Shown here: piece after piece, positions 42,065-52,187 of the stretch | Position numbering within the stretch: the first letter of the stretch is position 1 | Layout: each line of letters begins with the position of its first letter | Source: an uncultured Spirochaetaceae bacterium | Lineage (GTDB): Bacteria; Spirochaetota; Spirochaetia; Treponematales; Treponemataceae | DNA: 64,000 bases | Assembly (NCBI GenBank): GCA_902766125.1 | Contig: CACXCG010000051.1 | Span: forward strand, 1 to 64,000 | Direction of reading: 5' to 3' | The notes under the pieces: generated by a model | Databases searched by the model: none | Seen by the model: the letters and a program-made list of their open reading frames with translations, nothing else | What the model was told of the DNA's origin: nothing | Position numbers and translations under genes: made by a program

Positions 42065-45000
42065 CTACAGCGGGTCAATACACAGTGCCGGAACAATACC
42101 GTATGATGCAGAACTAGTGCCCGCCTGTGTACTGTTATTTGCTGAACCATTAGCACTTACATACCAGACGGGTTTGTTGGGCAGACCACTATTTGAATAT
42201 TTTGGTGAACGAAGCTGCCAGCAACCGCTTGCATTATTGTTTGCCAAAGCCCAGTCTGTAGGAGTTAAAACACGGCCAGAACCTTCTCCTGTTGCATCAT
42301 AAGCACCAAACCCAATCGAAGAAGAACTTGCTTCGTATATGCTTAAAAGGAATACTTTATCTTCAAGCGGAGAATAACTTGTAGCAGACACACTCTCCTC
42401 TCTTTGTACATAGGTAGAGCCAGCTCCAGTAGGTTTAGTAGTATATGTACTACAGTCAACTTTTGTCGTATTAATACTTGAACAGGCAGTTTCGGTAAAG
42501 GCAGTCTGTAAAAAGCCTCTTCCTGTCCAGTCATCTGGAAGGTCATAAGCTGAGGTTCCGTTAAGGAATGCACGAACATTTGAATGTTCATACTTATTAT
42601 TCCAAATAGTGCCAGAAAGTCTTGAGCTACCTACAGTACAGAATGCTACATCCGCATGCAAAATTTCATCTGCAAGTAAAAGCCATTTTCCGGCTGTAGT
42701 ATTGTCGTTGTCGTGGTTAAAACTGGTAGAAAGAATGCGCCACTTAATGGGTTCTACTCTAAAGTATTCCAGTGCATCCTGTTCTACTGCGTTTCCATTA
42801 GAATAGGTATAACCGGAATTGTTTGGCTTTACGGTACAGCGTGCATACCAGTTACCGTCACTTCCGCGGAAATAGGTATAGCCGCCGCAAACGCATGTAT
42901 CTGATTCATCTACCGTAATGTCTGCGGCTTTAATTGTCTGCGGCCAGTCACCAAAGTACACATGCTCAGCGTCAATCAGGCTGGGTGTTTCATGGAATGC
43001 GTAAGGCTCGGAAACAGAAATGTTAAACGATGCATCATACGTAATACCCATATACGTTGCCATTACCTTAAGCGTATACGTATCTTCGTAGCTGAGTGCG
43101 GGAAGTGCTGCAGTCAGTCCGCTTGCAGCAGAAGTAACCGTTATGTCATCTATTTTAAGTTCCTGACAGTACAGTGCTGCTGACCAGGTAACCGTATTGT
43201 CACCGCCAGCTTTTACATCGCGATCGGCGGCAAGATAGAACTTTTTGTCTGCGGTGTTATAATACAAGGCTGTCGTAGTTTCAGGTGATGTATGTTCTTT
43301 ACGGGTTGCAGATGCGGTAAGCGCAACTGTCTTTGCACGGCCCGTCTGAGCCCAGCTAACTGTTGAGTCAATAGAAACAGAATAATCTGTTGCAGAGGTT
43401 ATGGTTCCGCTTGAAACAGCAAAGGCTGCTTCTCCATTTGAATCATCACAGGTAATGCCAAAACCGTTCTGAGAAATAAATACATTACCCGGCAGAACTG
43501 TACTGTTTGCATCACTGTAGTCCTGTGTAAAGGCAACTAAGTGTCCGGGAGTCGGACGGTTACTGTTGTCAAACGGTATGTACACACCAATGCGGCTGTT
43601 ACCCAGTGCACCGTCAATCATAAATTTTTCACCGAAACTCAGATAGACATCACGTTCTGTTTCATCGGTTAACGTGTTTCCGGTAATAAGGTTCTTTCCT
43701 TTCAGCGTAATAGTACTTAAAGAAATTGAATCTGAATAGATACCGCCAGCACAGCCATCTGCTTTATTGCGTTGAATGGTACAGCCGTCAAGCGTAAGTT
43801 CACCACTCTCCATAAAGATTGCACCGCCAATATCAGTTACTTCATTTTGGGTCATGGTAACATTGTGCAGTTCAACTTCTGCACCAGAACCAATGTACAG
43901 CGCACCGCCCTGATCCCAGCCTGTATTGCGCGATATGGTACAATTTGTCATTGTTACCGAAGTATTGTCATAAATCTGAATGGCACCACTATCAGTGTTA
44001 TCGCTTATGGTAAGTCCGGTAAATTCTACATCTCCAGTTTCAACATAAATTACTCTTGCAGCATTACAACCGGTGATACTTCCGCCTGTCATAGTAAGCG
44101 TACCTCTGCTTAAAATCACATAACCGGTATCGCCGTCATTGTCCAGATCAAGGTCTGCATCGGTAACAGAAACATCGGTAAGCGTAAGTGTTTTGCCTTC
44201 TGGAACTGAAATAAGTTCATCTCCATCTACACCTGCAAATCCGGTGAAGGTAAGATTACTCATGCGTACGGTATCTGTAACTCTGCTCAGAATAAGGCGT
44301 ACTTGTGCACTTGACTGCGATGCATCAATAGTATAGGTAGAATCGAATCCGTTTATTATAAAGGTAGTTGCACACGCTGAAGGAATATTTATAAGAGAGC
44401 CGTCATTATCATCAAAGTCAAAATCAGCCGGCACTGTAAGATCTGAAAGCACATTTATCTGGCAGATTGAATCACTGTCGTAGAAGCCTTCATCTATTCC
44501 ATCTTTAAAGTTTTTAATTGCACGCTGAATAGTTGCAAGCGGCGTTGTGCGTTTGCCTTCTGCAGCATCATCGCCATCGTTACGAATATAGAAGACTGCC
44601 TTCTGTTTTACGCGGATTCCACTCACAGAACTGTGATCGCTTGCAATATAATAATCTTTTGTTGCATTTGCTGTAATGGTATATCTTCCCTGAGGAAGTT
44701 TTACATTTGCAACACCGTCTGCACTTCCGGTAAGCGTAGTGCTTGTTCCGCTTGCAAACACACTTCTTCCGCTTGATTCTGTAACCGTGTAATGAATGGT
44801 AACCGGTCCGCAGCTTGAATCATCGGTACACAAACCGTTATGACTGATGCGTAAGGTATAAAAGCCTGATTCTTCGTCAGCAGCATAATCTATATTCTGC
44901 TCAACTTCTATAACCGGAGGAGTAAGCTGTCGTGCTTTATTAGAAATGGCAACCGTCTGAAAAAGTCCTTCCATATCGCGGACGGTAAACGAATAGGTAA

Positions 45001-45880
45001 CGGTATCTGGTATGGGCGGCTGATCTGTTACGTAATACAGTGCAGTATATCCTTCGGGGGCAGCAGAAGAATCAAAACTGAATGCATCGCTGTTGTCGGA
45101 AAGCGCAGCTAACCCAGAAGGAGCTGTTGTAGAAAAAGCGTCATTTTTATCGGATACGGTAAAGGTTCCGTCTTCATTCTGCGTTGCTGAATTATATATT
45201 CCGTCAAAGGCCTGTGCTGATTTAAAATAATAGGTTCTTCCGTTTACAATCAGCTGCTGTGTATCAAAGTGAAGCGGGTTAGTTGCATTCTCTGTAGCGG
45301 CATCTACTTCGCGGACCTTCGGCATGTAAAAACAAATGACATACGTTCCGTCCTGCGGTGCAGTCAACTGAAAGCACGGTGCCAGTATTGCCGGGGGAAC
45401 CGTGTTTGCATGAAGTCCTACAGTAAAATTGTCAAAGGTTCGGCCGGTTTCTGCATGATACAGAGTAACTCTTCCGGAAATATCTTTGGTGGCAAAAGAG
45501 TCTTCTCGCTCGCGCAGAAAGTTTCTTGTAAAGGTAAGACGCACAATTGATTTGTCATCTGCATCCTGTTCAAACAAAACATCAGATCCGACATCTACTG
45601 TATCGTCAAAAAATTCATAATGAGGTTCAAGCGTGTAATTCTGCGGGTTACGCAGATAAAAAGTAACGGTATGATTGTCATCGCACGGAAGACAGGGTAT
45701 GGCGTCGGTATTTTTGGGAAAGGTTCCGTCCAACTCCATCTTCATGACTGCGGAAGTTTCTGTGTACTCTTTAAAAAATTCTTTTGCAGGTGTCTGCCAG
45801 TCAGGAGAAAAGAAATCTCCGCACGACGAAAGAAGAACTAAAGAGATACCTAGAAGAATTGCTAACGGCTTCCGCTTCAT
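42065..45880 (-). CDS. Giant beta-helix lipoprotein with C-terminal DUF6273-like domain
   Basis: A 1271-residue lipoprotein: signal with lipobox LSSC (Cys near residue 20). The N-terminal part (about 30-420) is beta-sandwich-like. A right-handed parallel beta-helix follows (about 440-720), with repeated turns such as TNCTISRNTGWDQGGALYIG and GGAIFMESGELTLDGCTIQRN. The C-terminus (about 960-1271) has VYFGDWPQT, FRVEPIKWRIL and a final YGIVPALCIDPL, as in DUF6273-type surface proteins of gut bacteria and treponemes. It is probably exposed on the cell surface or lies in the periplasm. It is the last gene of the cyclase operon, 11 bp behind the barrel gene. Confidence 0.82.
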   Translation of the reverse strand: MKRKPLAILLGISLVLLSSCGDFFSPDWQTPAKEFFKEYTETSAVMKMELDGTFPKNTDAIPCLPCDDNHTVTFYLRNPQNYTLEPHYEFFDDTVDVGSDVLFEQDADDKSIVRLTFTRNFLREREDSFATKDISGRVTLYHAETGRTFDNFTVGLHANTVPPAILAPCFQLTAPQDGTYVICFYMPKVREVDAATENATNPLHFDTQQLIVNGRTYYFKSAQAFDGIYNSATQNEDGTFTVSDKNDAFSTTAPSGLAALSDNSDAFSFDSSAAPEGYTALYYVTDQPPIPDTVTYSFTVRDMEGLFQTVAISNKARQLTPPVIEVEQNIDYAADEESGFYTLRISHNGLCTDDSSCGPVTIHYTVTESSGRSVFASGTSTTLTGSADGVANVKLPQGRYTITANATKDYYIASDHSSVSGIRVKQKAVFYIRNDGDDAAEGKRTTPLATIQRAIKNFKDGIDEGFYDSDSICQINVLSDLTVPADFDFDDNDGSLINIPSACATTFIINGFDSTYTIDASQSSAQVRLILSRVTDTVRMSNLTFTGFAGVDGDELISVPEGKTLTLTDVSVTDADLDLDNDGDTGYVILSRGTLTMTGGSITGCNAARVIYVETGDVEFTGLTISDNTDSGAIQIYDNTSVTMTNCTISRNTGWDQGGALYIGSGAEVELHNVTMTQNEVTDIGGAIFMESGELTLDGCTIQRNKADGCAGGIYSDSISLSTITLKGKNLITGNTLTDETERDVYLSFGEKFMIDGALGNSRIGVYIPFDNSNRPTPGHLVAFTQDYSDANSTVLPGNVFISQNGFGITCDDSNGEAAFAVSSGTITSATDYSVSIDSTVSWAQTGRAKTVALTASATRKEHTSPETTTALYYNTADKKFYLAADRDVKAGGDNTVTWSAALYCQELKIDDITVTSAASGLTAALPALSYEDTYTLKVMATYMGITYDASFNISVSEPYAFHETPSLIDAEHVYFGDWPQTIKAADITVDESDTCVCGGYTYFRGSDGNWYARCTVKPNNSGYTYSNGNAVEQDALEYFRVEPIKWRILSTSFNHDNDNTTAGKWLLLADEILHADVAFCTVGSSRLSGTIWNNKYEHSNVRAFLNGTSAYDLPDDWTGRGFLQTAFTETACSSINTTKVDCSTYTTKPTGAGSTYVQREESVSATSYSPLEDKVFLLSIYEASSSSIGFGAYDATGEGSGRVLTPTDWALANNNASGCWQLRSPKYSNSGLPNKPVWYVSANGSANNSTQAGTSSASYGIVPALCIDPL

Positions 45881-45891
45881 GCATCCTCCGT

Positions 45892-47157
45892 CTAGAACTG
45901 CCAGCCAACACCAGCAAACGGCATGACCATTCCCAGCAGTGTGTCGGGGTTAAGGGTAAGACAGTAGTCAGCACCCAGTTCAACAAACAGACGCTTATTG
46001 ATATAGAGCTGACCGACAAGACCTGCGCTAAACGAAAGATCGAGCGAATTAAGTGCATCAGAATCAAGGTTATGCGGGAAGTGGAACACAAAGTTGTTGA
46101 AGTACGTTACACCACCACCGGCATGAAGTTCTATCATAAAGCGGCGTCGGGCTAAAGGCAGCTGGTAAACAAACCGCGCATGTCCAGTCAGCAGGTTACC
46201 GTCAATTGTGTATCCTGTTTTTTCGGTGAACATTCGGGTAAACGAAACATTAAGGTTTATTCCCATGTAACCCCAGTTGCGTTTGAACGGGAAAAAGTTA
46301 ATTCTAAGCTGACCGGAAAGCGGCCATACATTTCCACCCATGTAATCGGGGAAAGTCTGATCATGCAGTATGATGGGACACAGATAATCTGCAGAAACAT
46401 CAAAGTCAATTGCTTTTTTGAATTTGATAGAGAATGCACTTGCGTTGTTAAACTCGTTGTGCAGTCCGCTGGAGTCCTGTGCAACAAAGTTGTAGTTACC
46501 GACTTCGAGCGTACGCATGTCAAACTGGAACAGAACTTCGCGATTGTTCTTTTCGTCAATTGAAAGAATTTCTGTGGGGAAGATACTGCGCTGCTTGCTC
46601 TGCAGGAAATATGAAGTGTGACCTTCGTCTGCATCCATTCCGCTGCTGGGAGTAAACAGGTTGCGCCCTTCTATTTTGATGATACCGTCGTTATCCAGAT
46701 CATCAAGATAAATGTTCGAACTCATGGTAAGCGGATAACTTACAGAACGGATTTCAGGGCGATAAGCTTTGTAAACAACAAATTCACCCTGCGTAGTAAG
46801 CTCCTCTTCAAAACCACCAAGAATGTTAAACACATTAATGGTATAGCGGTAGTTTCCCGGTGGCAGCTGAGGTTCAATTACAACAGCACAGTCATACGTT
46901 TCTTCTTCATTGGTTTCGTGTCTGTATGCAGGAATAAAATTGCCGCTTTTTGAATCATACTTTTCTATGATGATTTCATACTTTAACACGTCACCCATGT
47001 CTTCCCAGGTGAACTGCTGGACAATCTTGTTTGCTTCTGCATTCTGACTCTGAGCGCTTGACTGAGCCGAACCCGCTGCTTCTGCTTCCTGAGCACAAAC
47101 GGCAAACGGTACAAGAGAAAATAAAACTGCAGCACAAAGAATTCGCTTACTGACCAT
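45892..47157 (-). CDS. Exported beta-barrel protein of the FecR-cyclase operon
   Basis: A 421-residue protein. The frame opens at 47217, but ATG 47157 gives the signal peptide MVSKRILCAAVLFSLVPFAV ending in CAQ. The middle part (about 50-250) looks like Ig-like domains (WEDMGDVLKYEIIIEKYD, YRYTINVFNILGG). The last 170 residues form amphipathic strands ending in an aromatic residue (MVMPFAGVGWQF), as in an outer-membrane barrel. The start overlaps the FecR gene by 11 bp. From memory the gene order recalls the T. pallidum TP0483-TP0485 region, where one product was reported to bind fibronectin; that link is inference and needs an alignment. Confidence 0.65.
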   Translation of the reverse strand: MVSKRILCAAVLFSLVPFAVCAQEAEAAGSAQSSAQSQNAEANKIVQQFTWEDMGDVLKYEIIIEKYDSKSGNFIPAYRHETNEEETYDCAVVIEPQLPPGNYRYTINVFNILGGFEEELTTQGEFVVYKAYRPEIRSVSYPLTMSSNIYLDDLDNDGIIKIEGRNLFTPSSGMDADEGHTSYFLQSKQRSIFPTEILSIDEKNNREVLFQFDMRTLEVGNYNFVAQDSSGLHNEFNNASAFSIKFKKAIDFDVSADYLCPIILHDQTFPDYMGGNVWPLSGQLRINFFPFKRNWGYMGINLNVSFTRMFTEKTGYTIDGNLLTGHARFVYQLPLARRRFMIELHAGGGVTYFNNFVFHFPHNLDSDALNSLDLSFSAGLVGQLYINKRLFVELGADYCLTLNPDTLLGMVMPFAGVGWQF

Positions 47158-49957
47158 AGAGCGACCTCGTGTTGCCGGAACCTCTGCGCACATCATAATC
47201 AATTGTAAATGATGCACGTGCGGGAGTACCGTCTCGCAAAATATCGTTACCGGCTTCGTTCAGGTTAACTGCACGAACCGTCCATTCGTAATCACCCTTC
47301 TTCAGTTTTTCAAGCAAGGCAAGATCATCAAGTTTATACGATGTTGTAGCGTTACCGCGGACATACAGGGTAAGAACCGGCTTCTTCTTTCTGCGCTGAT
47401 AAATGTCGATTACGTAATCGTTTGCTTTACGAACACTTGACCAGCGGAAGACAATGTACGGCGTCTTACGGAAGTAATCTGCGTTAAAGTTAGTGCCGCC
47501 TTCTGTTCTTGGATTAGCAGGAGCAGTGAACGGCGGAATAGGAGTAATGGTAAAGTTAAACGGATCTGTTGCTGAAACATCCAGACCGTCATACGTTTCT
47601 GCCACAATAGTCCATTCGTACAGACCTGCAGAAAGTGCTTCAAGCTGCCACTGATATCCTTCAATGCGCTCTTTTGCATTTTCTCCTGAAGCAGAATCAA
47701 TACGGGTTGTACGTTCTCCGTCTTCATCAATCTTTACAAGCTGCAAAGAAGATTTTGCAAGTGACTCAACACTGCTCCACTGCAACAGCGGCGGTTCTTC
47801 AAGTGCTTCGTCACCAGGAATAGTAATTCCGTTTACAGGTGCATAGAGTGAAACAGGACGCAGCTTGCGAAGTGCAAAGGTTGCATCACCACGCAAACTG
47901 TTACGGCGGGAAGCAGTTGATGTTTCGTATACGAATGCCTGAATTTCCCAGCGGTATGTTTTTTCGGGCAGAGAGCTTAAGTTAACAGAAAGTTCTGTGT
48001 CAGTAATAAAGTTTTCATCGATAACAGGTGCTTCGGGATCTTCACCAGTCGGATCATACACGCGGACACGGTAATAGTCAGCACCTTCAACTTCTTTCCA
48101 GCGGAAGGTATACGGTTTCTGCGGACGTACAACTGCACGATGTGATTCATCAGGTTCAATGATAGCCGGTGCCGGTAATTCTGAAACAACAACAAACTGT
48201 TTTCCGGTAGTTGCACTTGCAAACGTTCCTTCATTTGCAGTAATGCGCCACCAGTAAGTTCCCGGGCTCAGCGAAACGCCACCGTGAGAAGTGCTGCTTT
48301 CGTCTGCTTCGTATACAATATTTGCAAACTGATTGTCGCGTGCAATCTGAATCTTATGGGTAAGCTGAACGTTTGTCTTCCAGGTAAAGCGCATATCGGC
48401 CAACAGCGGAGACCACACCTGATATCCTTCCGGCGGGAATACCGTACGCTGTTCAACTTTACCGGTAAGTGCATAGAATGAACGTACATCAGAACGCGGA
48501 GATTCATTTCCTTCTGCATCAATCTGAGTTACAGCCCAGTAATACTGACCGTCACCAAAACTTGCAGTAGAAGCAGCAGGAATGGTTATGTAGTTTTCGC
48601 TTGTCTCGCGCTGAACAATAGGAGCATTTAAGTTTTCTCTTGATGAGATGGTAATGCGGTAACGCGCAGCTTCTGCTTCTGCACGCCAGGAGAACGTTGC
48701 ACCCTTTGCAGATGACTTATCTACGAAGGCACCCGTTGCAGGAACGGTAAGCACTGGTGCAGAAAGTGCACCACTTTTTACAATTCTGAATGAACCAACC
48801 TCTGACGGATTGGTAAGTCCGATGCGGTTAGTGGTGTAATACGGTGTTACCTGCCAGTAGTAAGTTCCCTGTTCCAGAGTAGAAATGATTGCGGAAACAG
48901 AAGATGAACGCTGTTCTACAACCGGATTAGACAAGTTCTGATTGCGGGAAACAACCAGGTGATATGCAGTTGCAGTTTCTGATTCTGACCAGATAAAACG
49001 TACTGCAGGATTTTTTGAACGGTAGCTGTACTGATAGTCAGCAGCGGGAGCCACCAGTTCCGGTTTTAATGCCTGAACTAACTGCAGTTTTCCTTCGCAA
49101 CGGTTCTGCACAGACGCATCACCGCCACGGGTTAAGTTCCAGTAGTAGATTCCTTTATTAAGGTTAACCGTCTGAGAAGTAATGCCGGTAACTTCCTGCT
49201 GGAATACGACATTCTTATATTCTTTATCAGTAGAAACAGTAAGTACTAAATCATCTGCAGTGCCTACATCGTTCCAGGTAAACTGCATGGGGTACGCTTC
49301 TTCGGTGTGATACAGAATCTTTGCGGCAGGTGACGGCTGCTGCATGGCAAGAGCAGGAAGCACTCTTCCCTGAGGGTCAATGACAAACGCAGCCCCTCGC
49401 TGCACGACACTTCCGTCTTCCATGGTTGCATTACCGGAAATAACGTTTACGTTTACCGCATCGCCATCGTTCTGTGCAAACAGTGATGAACCGGATGCAA
49501 TGTTAACCTGTGTACCGCCGGAACTTACGACAAGCCCCGCACTTTCTTCAGAAGCATCAACGGTAAGCGCACCGCTTTCAAGATCGGCTGCAAGTGAACC
49601 GTCGTCATGCAGGAAAACCTGAGCCATGGTATTGTCTGCCAGTTCAATGACTGTTCCGTCAGGGAACCAGACAGTTGCTTCTGACTGTTCTGCAGTGTGA
49701 ATGGTGTCTCCGTTGTATACCGGAGAATTCTGACGCAGCATATCCCACACTACGCGATCCATAAACTTACGCTGAGCAGTCTTCTTTTTAAACGTAATGG
49801 TTGCTATAGGTTCTTCGTCAAGTTTAGACAGTGCCCTGAAAAAACTGCGCTGAAACAGCAAGGAGTTGACCGCAGCTCCAATGAGACAAATGCTTACCGC
49901 TATCCAGAACGGTACGACTAAATCATTTCTTAACTTGAATCTTGTTTTCTTCTTCAT
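47147..49957 (-). CDS. FecR-domain protein with multiple fibronectin-III-like repeats
   Basis: A 936-residue protein with one N-terminal helix (about 15-33) and the bulk exported. Residues 60-190 form a FecR-type domain (VYNGDTIHTAEQSEATVWFP, DGTVIELADNTMAQVFL, SSLFAQNDGDAVNVNVISGN). About seven repeats of a beta-sandwich module of about 95 residues follow, each with a core like MQFTWNDVGTADDLVLTVS and a YYWNLTR / YYWQVTP / YYWAVTQ / YWWRITA strand. The repeats probably bind a surface ligand or build a periplasmic scaffold. The start lies 35 bp inside the cyclase gene, so expression is coupled. No TonB-type receptor is near, so classic FecR iron signalling is unlikely. Confidence 0.85.
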   Translation of the reverse strand: MKKKTRFKLRNDLVVPFWIAVSICLIGAAVNSLLFQRSFFRALSKLDEEPIATITFKKKTAQRKFMDRVVWDMLRQNSPVYNGDTIHTAEQSEATVWFPDGTVIELADNTMAQVFLHDDGSLAADLESGALTVDASEESAGLVVSSGGTQVNIASGSSLFAQNDGDAVNVNVISGNATMEDGSVVQRGAAFVIDPQGRVLPALAMQQPSPAAKILYHTEEAYPMQFTWNDVGTADDLVLTVSTDKEYKNVVFQQEVTGITSQTVNLNKGIYYWNLTRGGDASVQNRCEGKLQLVQALKPELVAPAADYQYSYRSKNPAVRFIWSESETATAYHLVVSRNQNLSNPVVEQRSSSVSAIISTLEQGTYYWQVTPYYTTNRIGLTNPSEVGSFRIVKSGALSAPVLTVPATGAFVDKSSAKGATFSWRAEAEAARYRITISSRENLNAPIVQRETSENYITIPAASTASFGDGQYYWAVTQIDAEGNESPRSDVRSFYALTGKVEQRTVFPPEGYQVWSPLLADMRFTWKTNVQLTHKIQIARDNQFANIVYEADESSTSHGGVSLSPGTYWWRITANEGTFASATTGKQFVVVSELPAPAIIEPDESHRAVVRPQKPYTFRWKEVEGADYYRVRVYDPTGEDPEAPVIDENFITDTELSVNLSSLPEKTYRWEIQAFVYETSTASRRNSLRGDATFALRKLRPVSLYAPVNGITIPGDEALEEPPLLQWSSVESLAKSSLQLVKIDEDGERTTRIDSASGENAKERIEGYQWQLEALSAGLYEWTIVAETYDGLDVSATDPFNFTITPIPPFTAPANPRTEGGTNFNADYFRKTPYIVFRWSSVRKANDYVIDIYQRRKKKPVLTLYVRGNATTSYKLDDLALLEKLKKGDYEWTVRAVNLNEAGNDILRDGTPARASFTIDYDVRRGSGNTRSLYGQ

Positions 49958-52073
49958 TCAAGTTCACCGACTCAAATTCAGGGATGGGGATTCCCAGCAG
50001 GTTACGAACTTCATTCAAAGTCTTGGGACCAGTTGGGCCTACACAGCGGGCACAATCAGCGTCAAGCTTAAAGTTCTCATCTGCGGTCTTAAAGAACTTT
50101 TCAATGTCGAACTTCGGCATGTTGACCACACCGAAGAAATGCTGAGCACCCTTTCCTTTAACTTCAAACTCAACAGGAATCATCTCTACGACAATTTCAT
50201 TCTGAGCATATTCTGCATCCAGATGGAAGTGATTTTCTTCGCAGCGGATGTATTTTTTCTTAAGCAGATTGTAAGTATCCTGCGTAATAAGAATGTCGGT
50301 ACCACACGGCTTGTTAGAACTTTCGGTACGGCTTGCAAAGTTAACGCTGTCACCGATTGCCGTGTATTCCATCTTGTCTTCACTACCCATGATACCACAG
50401 GTTGCACGACCGGTATTGATACCACATCCAATTCTGATGTGCGGTTTGTACTGAGCTTTTGCTTCGTGCGCATGAGCTTTGGTAAATGCCTCTGCATCTT
50501 TGTTGTACTGCATAAGGGCATAGCGCATTGCAATGGTTCCGCGGATTGCACTGATTGCATCTGTTTCAACATGTTCTGCATGCAGCTGAGCTTTCTTTGC
50601 TTTTTCCGGATCAGAGTCAGGAAGCAGTTCAAAGTCAAGACTGTCATCGCGAAGGATTCCCCATACCGCCATGATAGCATCGCCTTCAAACTTGTCGATT
50701 GTTCCGCCGGAAATAGTAACACAGTTAACCATGCGGCTCATGTAGTCGTTTAAGAAGCCAATAATCTGACGCGGGCTGTCTTCGCCAAAGCGGTTTTTGA
50801 AACCGTCAGAAATTGCAGTAAAGCCGCGGATATCGCTGAAGAAAATGCTTACGTCTTTAAGGTGCGGTTCAAAGTCAATCTCTTTACGGGCGATTGCCTT
50901 TGCAACACCACGGTTCGTAAAGCGTGCAAACGTGTTCAGGAATTCCTGTTCATCCTGTGTTGATTTGTTAAGCACACCAATTTCGTCTTTGCGGTTTGTG
51001 TTAAGCATACCGATAAGCGGTGTGTTAAAGTTACCTTTCTGAATTTCTTCTGCAGATGCAGTAAGGCGTCGCAGGTGACGTGAAATTGCAAGGCGTGAGA
51101 ATGTAAGAATGAAAATGATTGATAAGAATAAAACGATTGCCGTTAAGAACAGGTTGTTGCGGCGTGTTGTGTTTACACCTTCAAGCACGGTATCAAGCGG
51201 AACAGTGGTAAGCACTACAATGTCTGCAATGTTCAGTTTCTGATATGCACCAAAGTACTGTTTAACTGCACCGGTTTCTGCGTCTGTAGATGAATACGGA
51301 ATCTGGCGGCTGTCTTCGTTGTTCTGGTTTGACTGACGCATTGCTACAACCAGATCGTGTGTCTTCATGCTCTGACCGCTTAAGATTTTGTCGCTGTCAG
51401 GATAGCACAAAAGATCATCGCTGTCGTTAATCATGAACGTAGTGTTTGTACCGCCGGTACCCAGAACATCTGCAATGCTTTCCAGACTGAACAGAATAAC
51501 ACAGGTCTGCTCCAGACCGTTTTCGCGGTACGGTAACAGAAGTGCCATCATGCCTAAATCAAAATACGGAGAAGCATTCAGTGCAATTGTTTCGCCATTA
51601 CATGAACGCTGTAATGCATCAGAACTTGCTGCAAGAAAATCATCTGCAACAGATGTATCAAGTTCGTTAGAAGTAAAGAAGCGCGTGTTTTCAAGACGCG
51701 TGTCCACCTGTGCGTAACCGTCGTTTTCACTTACGATCAGAACAGCAGCCATATTCTGGTTGCGTTCAAAGAAGAACGCTTCTGCCTGACGCGCAAGTGC
51801 AGAGTTGCGTCCACCGTTGACAACTGTAATCAAATCGAGCAGCTGCAGAACGTTAGCACGAACAGATGAAAGTTCGTTTTGAACTGTTGTTGCAGAACGT
51901 GTGTTGATTGTAAGGTTGTTGTCTTCCGCAGTGATACGAACATCTTTGGAAACGAAATAGCTGTTAAGCAGCGTAACCGCGCCTAACGAGATAACGACGA
52001 TTGAACCGATGATGAGGGCAAGCTTCACGCCTAGCGGAAACTTCACCTCGGCTTGTTTTGCTGACTTTTTCAT
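49923..52073 (-). CDS. Membrane-bound class III adenylate/guanylate cyclase
   Basis: A 716-residue protein: N-terminal helix (about 17-38), periplasmic Cache-like sensor (about 40-300), second helix (about 305-327), HAMP region (SRHLRRLTASAEEIQKGNF) and a catalytic domain (about 390-640). The metal-binding motifs are visible as SIFFSDIRGFTAIS (about residues 399-412) and IDKFEGDAIMAVWG (about 458-471), and the substrate region as CGIMGSEDKMEYTAIGDSVN. About 50 residues are inserted between the two halves of the catalytic core. The C-terminal extension has two closely spaced cysteines (DCARC). It likely makes cAMP on an external signal. It is the first gene of a four-gene operon. Confidence 0.92.
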   Translation of the reverse strand: MKKSAKQAEVKFPLGVKLALIIGSIVVISLGAVTLLNSYFVSKDVRITAEDNNLTINTRSATTVQNELSSVRANVLQLLDLITVVNGGRNSALARQAEAFFFERNQNMAAVLIVSENDGYAQVDTRLENTRFFTSNELDTSVADDFLAASSDALQRSCNGETIALNASPYFDLGMMALLLPYRENGLEQTCVILFSLESIADVLGTGGTNTTFMINDSDDLLCYPDSDKILSGQSMKTHDLVVAMRQSNQNNEDSRQIPYSSTDAETGAVKQYFGAYQKLNIADIVVLTTVPLDTVLEGVNTTRRNNLFLTAIVLFLSIIFILTFSRLAISRHLRRLTASAEEIQKGNFNTPLIGMLNTNRKDEIGVLNKSTQDEQEFLNTFARFTNRGVAKAIARKEIDFEPHLKDVSIFFSDIRGFTAISDGFKNRFGEDSPRQIIGFLNDYMSRMVNCVTISGGTIDKFEGDAIMAVWGILRDDSLDFELLPDSDPEKAKKAQLHAEHVETDAISAIRGTIAMRYALMQYNKDAEAFTKAHAHEAKAQYKPHIRIGCGINTGRATCGIMGSEDKMEYTAIGDSVNFASRTESSNKPCGTDILITQDTYNLLKKKYIRCEENHFHLDAEYAQNEIVVEMIPVEFEVKGKGAQHFFGVVNMPKFDIEKFFKTADENFKLDADCARCVGPTGPKTLNEVRNLLGIPIPEFESVNLNEEENKIQVKK

Positions 52074-52084
52074 ACCTAAAGTTT

Positions 52085-52113
52085 ATTTTACTATTTTATA
52101 GTATATTTGTCTA
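52085..52113 (-). promoter_or_regulatory. Promoter of the cyclase operon
   Basis: On the minus strand: TAGACA, 17-bp spacer, TAAAAT, 11 bases before ATG 52073. The few bases upstream of the ATG (tttaggt) contain at best a weak ribosome site. Confidence 0.5.
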
Positions 52114-52152
52114 GCATTCTAATCTAAAAATTACAATTTTGGAGTTTTTTAT

Positions 52153-52181
52153 TTGCAAAATCACAAGGTGCATGCTATACT
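52153..52181 (+). promoter_or_regulatory. Extended -10 promoter, leaderless GGDEF-EAL transcript
   Basis: TTGCAA (52153-52158), 17-bp spacer, TGC-TATACT (52176-52181), then TTTTTT and ATG 52188. The six bases between the -10 and the ATG are all T, so no ribosome site is possible. Confidence 0.75.
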
Positions 52182-52187
52182 TTTTTT

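Noticed and set aside
49866-50753. 295-codon open frame on the plus strand inside the cyclase gene
   Set aside because: Antisense shadow of the catalytic domain; its composition is not protein-like and the cyclase motifs on the other strand are intact.
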